Assembly (NCBI GenBank): GCA_016722025.1
Contig: JADKGZ010000012.1
Location: 71,590-135,589, forward strand
Length of the DNA: 64,000 nucleotides
From: Acidimicrobiaceae bacterium
Lineage (GTDB): Bacteria; Actinomycetota; Acidimicrobiia; Acidimicrobiales; Ilumatobacteraceae
Direction of reading: 5' to 3'
This document shows, piece after piece, positions 43,490 through 52,492 of the stretch (position 1 is its first letter; every line of letters begins with the position of its first letter). The translations under genes and the position numbers were made by a program. The notes under the pieces were generated by a model. It was not told where the DNA came from and ran no database searches. It worked only from the letters and a program-made list of their open reading frames with translations.

Positions 43490-43588
43490 GCCGTGCCCTG
43501 CTCGAGCATGCGTGCCATGTCGTTGTGCCCTTGTGCCCTTGTGAGTGCGGTCGGGTGAGGCGTACCTCGGTGAGTGAGGGGTGACAGC

Positions 43589-45049
43589 ATGAGCGAACAC
43601 TTCGACAGCCGCATGAACCAATCCGACGCCACGATGTGGCGCATCGAGCGCGACCCGAGCCTGCGCACCACCATCGTCGGGCTCGCGATCCTCAGCGAGT
43701 CGCCGCAGTGGGAGCGCCTGCGCGCGCGCATCGAGGAGATCACGTGGGAGATCCCCCGTCTGCGGCAGAAGGTGATGACGCCTGCGTTCGGCATCGGCAC
43801 ACCGCGCTGGGTGCAGGACGAGGACTTCGATCTCGACTACCACCTGCGTCGCGTGGTTGCACCCGAACCCGGCGATCTGCAGGCCGTGCTCGACCTGGCC
43901 GGCCCGATCGCGATGACCGCATTCGATCGAGCGCGCCCGCTGTGGGAGTTCACCCTGGTCGAGGGTCTGGCGGACGGCCGTGCAGCGCTCATCCAGAAGA
44001 TCCATCACTGCCTCACCGATGGGGTGGGCGCGATTCGCATGGCTCGCATCGCCTTCGACGAGCAGCAGCACCACTCGCACTCGCCGCATCGCCCGCTCGC
44101 CGGCGGTGAGCATCGCCCCAGCGGCCTGCGCCTGGCGATGGACACGATGGCAGAACAGGCGGCCGACGCCGCGCACCTGGTCGGCCGCACCGCGAACGCC
44201 ATGCCCGACGCGATGAGCGACATCATGTTCCATCCCATGCGGGTTGCGAACACCGTCGTCGGTACCGCGCAGTCCATCGTCAAGATGGTGCGCCCGGCCA
44301 AGGAGCCACTGTCGCCGGTGATGCGCGACCGCGGCATGTCGCGGCGCTTGGCCACCATCGACCTCTCGCTCGCCGAACTGAAGGATGCCGGCCATGCCGC
44401 GGGCGGCACCATGAACGACGCCTTCCTCGCGGCCATCGCCGGTGGCATGCGTCGCTACCACCAACGTCACGGTGTCGAGGTGGCCCGCCTGCGCGTCACG
44501 ATGCCGATCAACCTGCGTGTGCAGGGCGACGCGATCGGGAACAACCGCTTCACGCCGGCCCGCTTCGCACTGCCCATCGATGTGGTCGACCCGACCGAAC
44601 GCATGCAGCAGCTGGGCGAGATGGCCCGCTCCTGGCGCAAGGAGCCCGGGCTCAAGTTCACCGATGTGGTGGCCGGTGCCCTCAACCTGATGCCGGAGGC
44701 GATGACCACGGCCGTGTTGGGCTCGATGCTGAAGGCGATCGACTTCGTGGCCACCAATGTCCCCGGCATGGACCGGCCCGCGCACCTGGCCGGCGCCACC
44801 GTCGAGCAGCAGTTCGCGTTCGCGCCGCCCTCGGGCGCCGCGTTCAGTGCCGCGCTGCTCTCGCACCTCGACCACTGCACGCTCGGATTGGTGATCGACC
44901 ACGCGGCCGTGCGCGACCCGGAGGTGCTCGCGGCATGCATCGCCGAGGGCTTCGAAGAGGTGCTCGAGGTTGGCCGGGCGTCTGCACGTCGGCCGCGCGC
45001 GGCGAAGAAGACCCGGGCGCCGGCGCGGCCTCGCAACGCAGCGCACTGA
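43589..45049 (+). CDS. wax ester synthase/diacylglycerol acyltransferase (WS/DGAT)
   Basis: A 486-aa acyltransferase that makes triacylglycerol or wax esters for storage. The catalytic HHxxxDG motif is HHCLTDG at residues 139-145. The start MNQSDATMWRIE is typical, as is the later TIDLSLAELKDAG. The ATG at 43589 has GAGGGG upstream; an alternative GTG is at 43574. The Ala/Arg/Lys-rich C terminus (RRPRAAKKTRAPARPRN) is basic and may aid membrane or lipid-droplet binding. A perfect hairpin follows the stop. Confidence 0.9.
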   Translation: MSEHFDSRMNQSDATMWRIERDPSLRTTIVGLAILSESPQWERLRARIEEITWEIPRLRQKVMTPAFGIGTPRWVQDEDFDLDYHLRRVVAPEPGDLQAVLDLAGPIAMTAFDRARPLWEFTLVEGLADGRAALIQKIHHCLTDGVGAIRMARIAFDEQQHHSHSPHRPLAGGEHRPSGLRLAMDTMAEQAADAAHLVGRTANAMPDAMSDIMFHPMRVANTVVGTAQSIVKMVRPAKEPLSPVMRDRGMSRRLATIDLSLAELKDAGHAAGGTMNDAFLAAIAGGMRRYHQRHGVEVARLRVTMPINLRVQGDAIGNNRFTPARFALPIDVVDPTERMQQLGEMARSWRKEPGLKFTDVVAGALNLMPEAMTTAVLGSMLKAIDFVATNVPGMDRPAHLAGATVEQQFAFAPPSGAAFSAALLSHLDHCTLGLVIDHAAVRDPEVLAACIAEGFEEVLEVGRASARRPRAAKKTRAPARPRNAAH

Positions 45050-45058
45050 GGTCGCGTC

Positions 45059-45081
45059 GCTCCGGGCCCTCGGCCCGGAGC
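45059..45081. terminator. perfect 10-bp stem hairpin
   Basis: GCTCCGGGCC pairs with GGCCCGGAGC around a 3-nt loop, 9 nt after the WS/DGAT stop codon. It ends 1 nt before the -10 hexamer of the next gene, so it is both a likely terminator and the -35 zone of that promoter. There is no T-tract. Confidence 0.6.
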
Positions 45082-45082
45082 G

Positions 45083-45088
45083 TACGGT
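45083..45088 (+). promoter_or_regulatory. -10 element, leaderless peptidase gene
   Basis: TACGGT with an 8-nt gap to the ATG at 45097. Confidence 0.45.
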
Positions 45089-45096
45089 GAGGACCC

Positions 45097-46950
45097 ATGG
45101 ATGCGCACGAGGTTCCCTTCGGTCGGTGGCCATCGTCGGTGACGCCGCAGATGCTGACGGAGGGCGCGGTCGGCCTCGTCGACGTCTGGCTCGGTGAGTG
45201 GCGGGGCGCGCCCGCCACCGTGTGGTTGGAGAGCCGCCCCAGCGAGGCAGGCAGGCTGCAGTTGGTTGCGCTCGGCAGCGACGGCGAACCTCACGACCTG
45301 TTGCCCGACGGGTTCAGTGCTCGCTCAGCGGTGCACGAGTACGGCGGCGGCGCGGCGTGGGTGGCAGGCGGCTCCATCTGGTTCGTCAACTGGGCCGACC
45401 AGCGACTCCACCTGCTGGCTGCCGGTGGCGTGCCGGTGCCGCTGACACCCGAGCCCGACTCGCCGCGTGCGCTGCGCTACGCCGACATGCGGGTGTCGCC
45501 TGAAGGCCAGTGGATCGTCTGCGTTCGCGAGTCGCACGGCGACGACGTGGTCAACGAGATCGTCGCCCTGCGCGCCGGCCGGCCGTCGGAGCCGATGGTG
45601 CTGTTCGCGGGCACCGACTTCGTGGCCCAGCCCCGGTTCGTCGGCGACGGCAGGCTGCGGTGGATCGCGTGGGATCACCCCAACATGCCCTGGAACGACA
45701 CCAGCTTGTACGAGGCGGCGTTCGACGAGGCGACAGGCCGCATCGGCGACCCCGTGCTGCTGGGCAGCGAGCAGTCGTTCATGCAGCCTGTCGGGGATCT
45801 CGTGATCAGCGATCGATCGAACTGGTGGAACGTGTGGCGGTTCGACGGCGACGAGCCGCGACCCGTCGCTGCGGCAGCTGCCGAGATGAGCGCCCCCGCG
45901 TGGGGGTTCGGTGAGCGCGACTTCGTGGTTGCGGCCGACGGACGCGTGGCGTGGGCGGTAGGGGGCACGGTGGTGATCGACGGCGTTCCGCATGGCACTC
46001 CGGCTGCAGGCTTCGATCATTGGCTGATCGCCGGCTGCACCGTCACGGTCATCGCCCGTTTCGCCGATCGTGACGCGTCGATCGTCAGCTTCTCCCTCGA
46101 TGACCCTGGCGACATGCGCACCGTGGTGCCCGGTCGCCGGCTTCCGCTGCAGCGCTCCGACATCGCCGCCGCCGAACCGATCGAGTTCCCTACGACTGCC
46201 GGCACGCCGGCGTACGCGTGGTACTACCCGCCCACGAACGCCGCGGTGCACGGCCCTCCCGAGCAGCTACCACCGCTCGTCGCCATGATCCACGGCGGGC
46301 CCACATCCGACGCGGTGCCATTCTTCTCGCTGGCCAAGCAGTTCTGGACCAGCCGCGGGTTTGCGGTGGTGGATGTCAACCACCGCGGCTCCACCGGCTT
46401 CGGCAGGGAGTTCCGCGACCTGCTCGACGGCCAGTGGGGCGTCGTCGACGTCGAGGACTGCTGCGCGGCGGCACAGTGGCTGGCCGCCAGCGGGCGCGTC
46501 GACCCGGCACGCATGGTGATCCGCGGCGGGTCGGCGGGTGGTTTCACGGTGCTCGCCTCGCTGGCCAACGCCGACGTGTTCGCTGCCGGGGCCAGCTACT
46601 ACGGCGTCGCCGACCTGTCCGCGCTGGCAGCCGACACGCACAAGTTCGAGGCGCGCTACTGCGATCGGTTGATCGGCCCGTGGCCCGACGCTCGCGAGCT
46701 GTACGAGGCGCGGTCGCCGATCAATCACCTCGACGGCTTCGACCGCCCACTCATCGTGTTCCAGGGCCTCGACGACATGGTGGTGCCGCCCAGTCAGAGC
46801 GAGATGATCGTTGCTGCTCTGAGCGAGAAGGGCATCGAGTGCGAGTACCACGCGTACGAAGGCGAAGGCCACGGCTTCCGCAATGCCGAGAACATCGTCG
46901 CCTCGATCACGGCCGAGCTCGAGTTCTACCGACGAGTGCTGCAGCTCTGA
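45097..46950 (+). CDS. S9-family serine peptidase (acylaminoacyl/dipeptidyl peptidase-like)
   Basis: A 617-aa prolyl oligopeptidase-family enzyme. Residues about 1-350 form a beta-propeller of WD-like blades. The rest is an alpha/beta hydrolase with the nucleophile in RGGSAGGF (Ser near 479), the Asp in QGLDDMVVPP and the His in GEGHGFRN. It cleaves short or N-acylated peptides in the cytoplasm. The exact peptide substrate is unknown. Confidence 0.9.
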   Translation: MDAHEVPFGRWPSSVTPQMLTEGAVGLVDVWLGEWRGAPATVWLESRPSEAGRLQLVALGSDGEPHDLLPDGFSARSAVHEYGGGAAWVAGGSIWFVNWADQRLHLLAAGGVPVPLTPEPDSPRALRYADMRVSPEGQWIVCVRESHGDDVVNEIVALRAGRPSEPMVLFAGTDFVAQPRFVGDGRLRWIAWDHPNMPWNDTSLYEAAFDEATGRIGDPVLLGSEQSFMQPVGDLVISDRSNWWNVWRFDGDEPRPVAAAAAEMSAPAWGFGERDFVVAADGRVAWAVGGTVVIDGVPHGTPAAGFDHWLIAGCTVTVIARFADRDASIVSFSLDDPGDMRTVVPGRRLPLQRSDIAAAEPIEFPTTAGTPAYAWYYPPTNAAVHGPPEQLPPLVAMIHGGPTSDAVPFFSLAKQFWTSRGFAVVDVNHRGSTGFGREFRDLLDGQWGVVDVEDCCAAAQWLAASGRVDPARMVIRGGSAGGFTVLASLANADVFAAGASYYGVADLSALAADTHKFEARYCDRLIGPWPDARELYEARSPINHLDGFDRPLIVFQGLDDMVVPPSQSEMIVAALSEKGIECEYHAYEGEGHGFRNAENIVASITAELEFYRRVLQL

Positions 46951-46998
46951 GCACGGTCACCGTCAACCGGCGTCGAGCAACGGGCGCACCGGGCAACT

Positions 46999-47037
46999 GT
47001 GAATTCACGGAACCCGCCACCTGCAGTGAATTCACGG
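46999..47037. repeat. pair of palindromic 12-mers
   Basis: Two copies of GTGAATTCACGG start 27 bp apart at 46999 and 47026, downstream of both the peptidase gene and the tRNA-Gly gene. Each contains a 10-bp perfect palindrome. They could pair with each other as a terminator stem or act as a protein-binding site. Confidence 0.6.
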
Positions 47038-47062
47038 TTGCGACTGGGGCAGGTGACGGTGG

Positions 47063-47134
<72 letters not shown>

Positions 47135-47313
47135 GAACAGGGCCGGGCCCTGCGGCACGCCTCGGCATGTTGCCCCGAGACTGGCTCGTGCCGTCCCGCA
47201 GCGTAGCGCCACCGCCCGCCTCGACCGCGATGGCGGATCGCCACGCCGTTCTGGCCTGGACTGGATCCCGCCGTCTGAGCCGTCCGAAGGTGGTCAAGTA
47301 GTGGTCATATGCC

Positions 47314-47319
47314 TACACT
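47314..47319 (+). promoter_or_regulatory. -10 element for GGDEF-EAL gene
   Basis: TACACT before the run of GTG codons at 47322-47330. Two direct repeats GTGGTCA at 47290 and 47301 lie 11 bp apart, one helical turn, just upstream and could be an operator. Confidence 0.4.
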
Positions 47320-47327
47320 GCGTGGTG

Positions 47328-49868
47328 GTGTCTGCAATCACGACCATCTCCGACGGCGCGTACAACGCCAATCGGCCGAGTTCGCCGCGTGACGCGCCGC
47401 AGGATGAGGCGTTCTTCCGGCGCGCCTCGTTGGAGCGGCGCCTGGACGCGTTGGACGAGCAGGCGCGGCATGACGCATTCGGCACGGCAGCGGCGGTGCG
47501 CGTCTTGCTCGACGAGCTCACCGACGCCGATCTGGCCGTCGCCGGGCGGGCACATCATGTGCTCGGCCTCGCTCTCGCTCACTCCGACCTGGCGATCGAT
47601 GCGCTGGCCGCGATGGAGCTGGGCTGCGACGAGCTGCTGCAGGCCGGAGAACGCCAGTCCCTGGGCCGGCTCGTGCGCGATCTCGCCAACTTGCGTGGCA
47701 ACCAGTTCGGCCAGACGGCAGAAGCCCTGGAGGGCTACGAAGTGGCGCTCTCGATCGCCAACGAGGTCGGCTCCACCGCCGACCAGGGCAGCGTGCTGAA
47801 CGGGATGGGTGTGCTCTTCGGCCGGCTGGAACGGTGGGACGAGAGCGAGCGAGCGCTGCGCCGCGCGGTCGAACTGCTCGGCGCCGGCGATGTGGGTACC
47901 GAGCTCGGCAGCGCTGTCAACAACCTCGGCTACCTGCTGGGGCTCAGCGGCAGGCACGAGGAAGCGAGCATTATTCTCAGCGATGCGTTGCAGCTCGTCG
48001 ACCCGGCGCGCGATCCGCGCACGGCGATGACGATGCGCATCTCGCTCGCCTTCGTGAAGGCCGAGCTGGGCGACTTCGCAGGGGCCTCGCAGCTCCTGGA
48101 AGTCGGCGACGACCTGCTCAACTCTGCGGGTACGTACCTGCTGGTCGGGCGTCTCGACACGCTCGGCCGGATCCACCTGCGGGCGGGCGACAGCGCCCGC
48201 GCGATCGACCTCCTGAGCCAGGCGCTGGCGCTCGCCGATGCTCATGAGCTGGTGGCGCTGGCGGTCGACAGCGTTCGCCATCTGGTCGACGCCTCGGAAC
48301 TGGCCGGCGACCTCGCTGCGGCGCTGGCCTACGAGCGCGACCTGCGCCGACGCGAGCGGGAGATCTTGGATGCCGACGCCGCCGGTGCGTTGCGCCGGGC
48401 GGAGCTGACGCTGCAGGTGGAGGCATCCAACCGAGAGAACCTCGCGCTCGAAGCAGCTCGCCGTGACCTGGCCGCACGGGTGGAGGAACGCACTGCCGAC
48501 CTGCGTGCCGAGGTCGAAGAACGTCGTCGGGCGCAGGAGAGCGCGGCGCGTCTCTCGCGGGTCGACTGGTTGACCGGGCTGTCGAATCGCCGACACTTCG
48601 AGACGCTCTTGCGCGAGCGTCTGCAGGCCGATCTGCCCGGCGTGCTCGGGCTGCTGTTCGTCGACCTCGACCACTTCAAGGGCGTCAACGACCGGTACGG
48701 CCATCTTGCGGGTGACGAACTGCTGCGCGAAGCGGCGGTGCGGTTGTCGCTGCTGGTTCCACCTGATGCACTCGTGGCGCGCTTCGGCGGTGACGAGTTC
48801 GTGGTGATGCTGACGATGGCGACGGTCTGCGAGGTCGACGCGCTCGCTGCTCAGGTCGTGGATGCGTTCGCGACGCCGTTGGTGGTGAGGCAGCAGGCGA
48901 TGCAGCTCACCTGCAGCGTCGGCGCGGCCGTGCATCCCGACGCCGCCGGCGGTGCCGACAACCTCATGCAGCGAGCCGACACCGCACTGCTCGACGCCAA
49001 GCACGCCGGCCGTAGCTGCTGGCGGCGGCTCGACCCTGCCGGCTGGGAGCGCGCCACCTACTCGGCGCACGTCATGGGCGAGCTCGCAGGCGCGTGTGAC
49101 CGTGGCGAGCTCTCGCTCGCGTTCCAGCCGCAGTGGCGGCTGAGCGACGGTCGTTGCGATGCGATCGAGGCGCTGCTGCGCTGGCGGCACCCGACGCTCG
49201 GCGAGATCTCGCCGTCGGTGTTCATCCCGCTGGCGGAGGACGGCGGCACGATCCAACGCATCGGGCGCTGGGTGCTGGAGCGTGCCTGTGCGGCCGCCGT
49301 ACTGATCGAGTCCGAAGGCCACCCTGCGCTCAGCGACGACTGGGCCATCTGCGTCAACGTCTCGGCGCGGCAGCTGCAACACGAAAGCTTCAGCCTCGAC
49401 CTGCGCGATGTGGTCGCGGGATCGGGTTGGCAGCTCGATCGGTTGGAGCTGGAGGTGACCGAGTCGATGCAGCTCTCCGAGAACGACGCGGTTGCCGCCA
49501 GCATCGCGGCGGTCGAGGCCATCGGCGCCCGATTCGCCATCGACGACTTCGGCACCGGCTACGCCAGCTTCGGCCAGCTCGAGCGCTTGGGAGCGTCGAA
49601 GTTGAAGCTCGACCGCTCACTGGTGCAGCTGCTCGACGAGCCGGCTCCGCGCCCGTCGCTTCCCAAGGCGATGATCGCGCTGGGGCATTCACTGGGCATG
49701 GTGGTCACCGCCGAGGGCGTGGAGACGCAGGACCAGTTGCAGATGCTCGTGACGCAGGGTTGCGACTCGGTGCAGGGCTTCGCGGTGGGCAGGCCGGTGA
49801 GCCTTGCGCTGCTGGCTGCCGAACTCGGCCGCACCGAGATCAACGGGCGGAGCGTCAGTACCCGTTGA
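47328..49868 (+). CDS. TPR-GGDEF-EAL protein (cyclic di-GMP turnover)
   Basis: A soluble protein of about 846 aa. Residues about 20-330 are TPR-like helical repeats, followed by a coiled coil. A GGDEF domain follows (DWLTGLSNRRHFE, RFGGDEFVVM), then an EAL domain (EALLRWRHP, LEVTES, DDFGTGYAS, KLDRSLVQ, AEGVET). Both catalytic signatures are intact, so the protein may synthesise and degrade cyclic di-GMP. The start is one of three consecutive GTG codons (47322, 47325, 47328); the -10 hexamer spacing favours the last two. It shares its helical-sensor design with the 16989 cyclase. Confidence 0.9.
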   Translation: MSAITTISDGAYNANRPSSPRDAPQDEAFFRRASLERRLDALDEQARHDAFGTAAAVRVLLDELTDADLAVAGRAHHVLGLALAHSDLAIDALAAMELGCDELLQAGERQSLGRLVRDLANLRGNQFGQTAEALEGYEVALSIANEVGSTADQGSVLNGMGVLFGRLERWDESERALRRAVELLGAGDVGTELGSAVNNLGYLLGLSGRHEEASIILSDALQLVDPARDPRTAMTMRISLAFVKAELGDFAGASQLLEVGDDLLNSAGTYLLVGRLDTLGRIHLRAGDSARAIDLLSQALALADAHELVALAVDSVRHLVDASELAGDLAAALAYERDLRRREREILDADAAGALRRAELTLQVEASNRENLALEAARRDLAARVEERTADLRAEVEERRRAQESAARLSRVDWLTGLSNRRHFETLLRERLQADLPGVLGLLFVDLDHFKGVNDRYGHLAGDELLREAAVRLSLLVPPDALVARFGGDEFVVMLTMATVCEVDALAAQVVDAFATPLVVRQQAMQLTCSVGAAVHPDAAGGADNLMQRADTALLDAKHAGRSCWRRLDPAGWERATYSAHVMGELAGACDRGELSLAFQPQWRLSDGRCDAIEALLRWRHPTLGEISPSVFIPLAEDGGTIQRIGRWVLERACAAAVLIESEGHPALSDDWAICVNVSARQLQHESFSLDLRDVVAGSGWQLDRLELEVTESMQLSENDAVAASIAAVEAIGARFAIDDFGTGYASFGQLERLGASKLKLDRSLVQLLDEPAPRPSLPKAMIALGHSLGMVVTAEGVETQDQLQMLVTQGCDSVQGFAVGRPVSLALLAAELGRTEINGRSVSTR

Positions 49869-50793
49869 CGGTGGACTGGAACTTCTGCATCAGATGCGGC
49901 CCGGCCTCGATGGGGTCGTAGCGCGGCTGCTGGTCGAGGCCGAGGCAGGTGGGTAGGCACTCGATCCGCGCGTCCCAGTTGGCGTTGTGAAAGAACGCGA
50001 TCGACTGCCGCCGGCCATCGGGCACCTGCACCCTGTGCATCGTGGAACGCCAGCGATCGTTGGTCCAGCGGGCCATCGCATCACCGAGGTTGACCACGAA
50101 CGAGCCGGCGTCTGCGTGCACATCGTGCCATCGGCCGTCGGCACCCTCCACCTGCAGTCCGCCCTGCACCGGGTCGGCGAGCAGGATGGTGAGCGTGCCG
50201 TAGTCGGTGTGTGCGCTCGCGCCGAGCTGGCCCGGCGCCACGTGATCGCGAGGCGGGTAGTTCAACGCACGCATCGCGCTGGTGTGCCGGCCGATCATCG
50301 GATCGAAGTGACGCTCGGGCATGCCCAGAGCTGTGGCCATCAGGCGCAGCAGGCGAGCGGCGAGATCGCTGAGTGAGCGGAAGTAGTGCTCCCATGCAGG
50401 TTGCAGCTGCGGCACGGCGGGCGGCCACAGGTTGGCGGACCATGCGAACGCCTCATCGGGGTCGGTGATGGAGTGCGTCGGTCGATCGACCGGGCCGATC
50501 GCGAAGCTCTCCTTCAGATCGGGTGCGCCTCCCTTGCCCAATGACTTGGCCAGCGTCTCGCCGGCAATCGGCGAGTAGCCGTAGGGATAGCCGGGACGTG
50601 GCATCGCAACCTGCATCTTGCTGGCGAGCGGCAGGTCGAAGAACGTGCGCGCAGTGCTCCACGCAGCGTCGATCACCTGGCCGGGCACTCCATGGCCGAC
50701 GATGGTGAGGAAGCCGGCCCGCTCGCACGCTTCGTCGATCGCCCCAGCCGCATGCGGGTCGTTCATGTCGACCACCGGCACCCAGTCGATCAT
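49855..50793 (-). CDS. 2-oxoglutarate/Fe(II)-dependent oxygenase, isopenicillin N synthase-like
   Basis: A 312-aa oxygenase. The metal ligands are H195 and D197 in SAHTDYGT and H253 in STMHRVQVP. R262 and S264 in the RRQS segment would bind 2-oxoglutarate. The N-terminal DIOX_N part includes ACERAGFLTIVGHGVP. It hydroxylates or desaturates a small molecule in the cytoplasm; the substrate is not predictable. Its ATG overlaps the stop of the CYTH-CHAD gene (ATGA), so they are cotranscribed. Confidence 0.87.
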   Translation of the reverse strand: MIDWVPVVDMNDPHAAGAIDEACERAGFLTIVGHGVPGQVIDAAWSTARTFFDLPLASKMQVAMPRPGYPYGYSPIAGETLAKSLGKGGAPDLKESFAIGPVDRPTHSITDPDEAFAWSANLWPPAVPQLQPAWEHYFRSLSDLAARLLRLMATALGMPERHFDPMIGRHTSAMRALNYPPRDHVAPGQLGASAHTDYGTLTILLADPVQGGLQVEGADGRWHDVHADAGSFVVNLGDAMARWTNDRWRSTMHRVQVPDGRRQSIAFFHNANWDARIECLPTCLGLDQQPRYDPIEAGPHLMQKFQSTVNGY

Positions 50794-52325
50794 GGTGTCG
50801 CTCCGGCGCGCAGCCAACGCCGCCAACGCGGATTCGCGACCTTCGGCCACACCTTCACGAACTGACCGCGCACACGCTGCACCTCGGCGCGTTGCGCATC
50901 GTGCAGTTGGCCCAGCGCGTAGCCGGCACGGCCTCCGACACCCTTGGCGGCGGCCAGCGTGCGCGCCGTGTCGGCGGCAATGGCGGCGTCCTGGTGCGTG
51001 CCCAGCAGTTCGGTCACCCGCGCGAGCTGCCCAGCGAGCTTCCTGGCCGGCTTGCCGAACACGGGTGCCAACGCGTCCGCTGCGTAACGGGCGTGCTTGG
51101 CCCGAATGCGTGCCGAGTGCCACGCGTCGTCGTGGCCGTGCTTGTGCAACGCACGAACCTCACGAGCCAACCGCTTCCAGGTGGCGCGCATCAGCGGCGG
51201 AAGCGCCTCGGCGGCGGGAGCGGCAGCTGCGGGCGAGAACTGAGGTGTTCGCGCAGCCTCGACGAGTGCGTCGAGCAGTGCCAGGTAGCGAGCCGAGCAC
51301 ATTGCGGTGTCGACCTGCGACGTCGCCTGCTGCTCGTGCGCGCCGAGCTCGCGGCGCACCACGGCTTCGGCGCTGCGAGCGCTCTTGTCGTCCATCGTGG
51401 CCAGGCCGGCCAGTAGGCGGGTCTCGAGCACTTCACGGTCGCGCGATGCTCCCAGCTCACCGGCGACCCAGGCGAGCTCTTCCCGAAGCGCGTCAGCCCA
51501 CTCGGCGCTCATCAGCGGAGCGAACACCTTGAGGGCGCTGCGCAGCCGGCGCGCCGACACACGCATCTGGTGCACCGCGTCGGGTAGGCCTCGCCGCACG
51601 CCGAGGTCGCTGGCGATGAACGAGCTGACGTGACGGGTGATCAACGCCTGCAGAGCGTCGGCTGCAGGTTCGCGAGGATGCACGCTCCGCGCAGCGGCGA
51701 CGTCGGGGGGCTCGACAGCCCGCGGGCCGAGCGCGCGCACGGCTTTCGATGCGAAGCCGCTCTCGACGGCGCCGGCGGCAACGAGCGCCGCGATCACCGG
51801 CTGCAGATCGTCGGCCGTGCGGCCATCGGCGGCCTCCACCTCCAGCTCGCGAAAGTGAGACTTGGCCGTGCCGTCGATGCTCACCGAGACACGATCGTCG
51901 GTCAGTTCGGCCAGCGCGCGGCCGTGCTCGTCGAAGACCAGCGAAGGCCGCCGTTCGGTGCGCAAGGTGGCCACGGCCAGCAGCGGCGCGCCGCGCGTGA
52001 TGCCCAGCACCAGCGTCGTCAGCTCCACCGGCGGCGCATCGCGCGTGCGCAGCGGCAGCTGCACTTCGTCGCGGGTGGCCTCGTCGACATGGGGCAGTTT
52101 CAGGTGCCAGCCGTCGTCGCCGCCACCGGTGCGCCGGCGCAGCGTGATGCGGTGGCGGGCGAGCCGCAGGTCGGCGGTGTCGTAGTAGGCGGCCGTGAGG
52201 CGCAAGGTGGGTTGCCGATGAACCTCGCCGATGCCGTTGCCCGCGCCGCTCAGCGATGGGAGGCGGAATCGGGCGGGCACGTCCAGCTTGCGCTCGATCT
52301 CCCGGTGCACGCGGGGTTCGGTCAC
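50790..52325 (-). CDS. CYTH-CHAD domain protein
   Basis: A 511-aa protein. Residues 1-200 are a CYTH triphosphate tunnel domain (HREIERKLDVPARFRLP, LRLARHRITLRRR) and residues about 230-505 a helical CHAD domain rich in His and basic residues (HQMRVSARRLRSALKVF, IRAKHARYAADAL). CHAD binds polyphosphate, and the CYTH part may hydrolyse triphosphate or bind it. The GTG at 52325 was chosen because TACCGT lies 6 nt upstream on the minus strand. Confidence 0.88.
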   Translation of the reverse strand: MTEPRVHREIERKLDVPARFRLPSLSGAGNGIGEVHRQPTLRLTAAYYDTADLRLARHRITLRRRTGGGDDGWHLKLPHVDEATRDEVQLPLRTRDAPPVELTTLVLGITRGAPLLAVATLRTERRPSLVFDEHGRALAELTDDRVSVSIDGTAKSHFRELEVEAADGRTADDLQPVIAALVAAGAVESGFASKAVRALGPRAVEPPDVAAARSVHPREPAADALQALITRHVSSFIASDLGVRRGLPDAVHQMRVSARRLRSALKVFAPLMSAEWADALREELAWVAGELGASRDREVLETRLLAGLATMDDKSARSAEAVVRRELGAHEQQATSQVDTAMCSARYLALLDALVEAARTPQFSPAAAAPAAEALPPLMRATWKRLAREVRALHKHGHDDAWHSARIRAKHARYAADALAPVFGKPARKLAGQLARVTELLGTHQDAAIAADTARTLAAAKGVGGRAGYALGQLHDAQRAEVQRVRGQFVKVWPKVANPRWRRWLRAGATP

Positions 52326-52331
52326 GCCTGG

Positions 52332-52337
52332 ACGGTA
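52332..52337 (-). promoter_or_regulatory. -10 element, leaderless CYTH-CHAD gene
   Basis: TACCGT on the minus strand with a 6-nt gap to the GTG at 52325. Confidence 0.5.
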
Positions 52338-52492
52338 CCCCAACCTGCCGGTTCGTCACACCTCGTGCAGCGATGTCGCGCCGGGGTGTCGCCAGCGCCG
52401 GATCGGTGTGGAACGATGCTCGCGTGCCGTCGGCCGGTCCGCCCGGTGAACCGTCGGCGGTCCTACCACTCAGGCAACGACGAGGGCTCGCG

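Noticed and set aside
41507..45133. A 1208-codon minus-strand frame
   Set aside because: It is antisense to the ETF and WS/DGAT genes and has no family motifs.
47313..49382. A 689-codon minus-strand frame
   Set aside because: Complement of the GGDEF-EAL gene, which has intact catalytic signatures on the plus strand.
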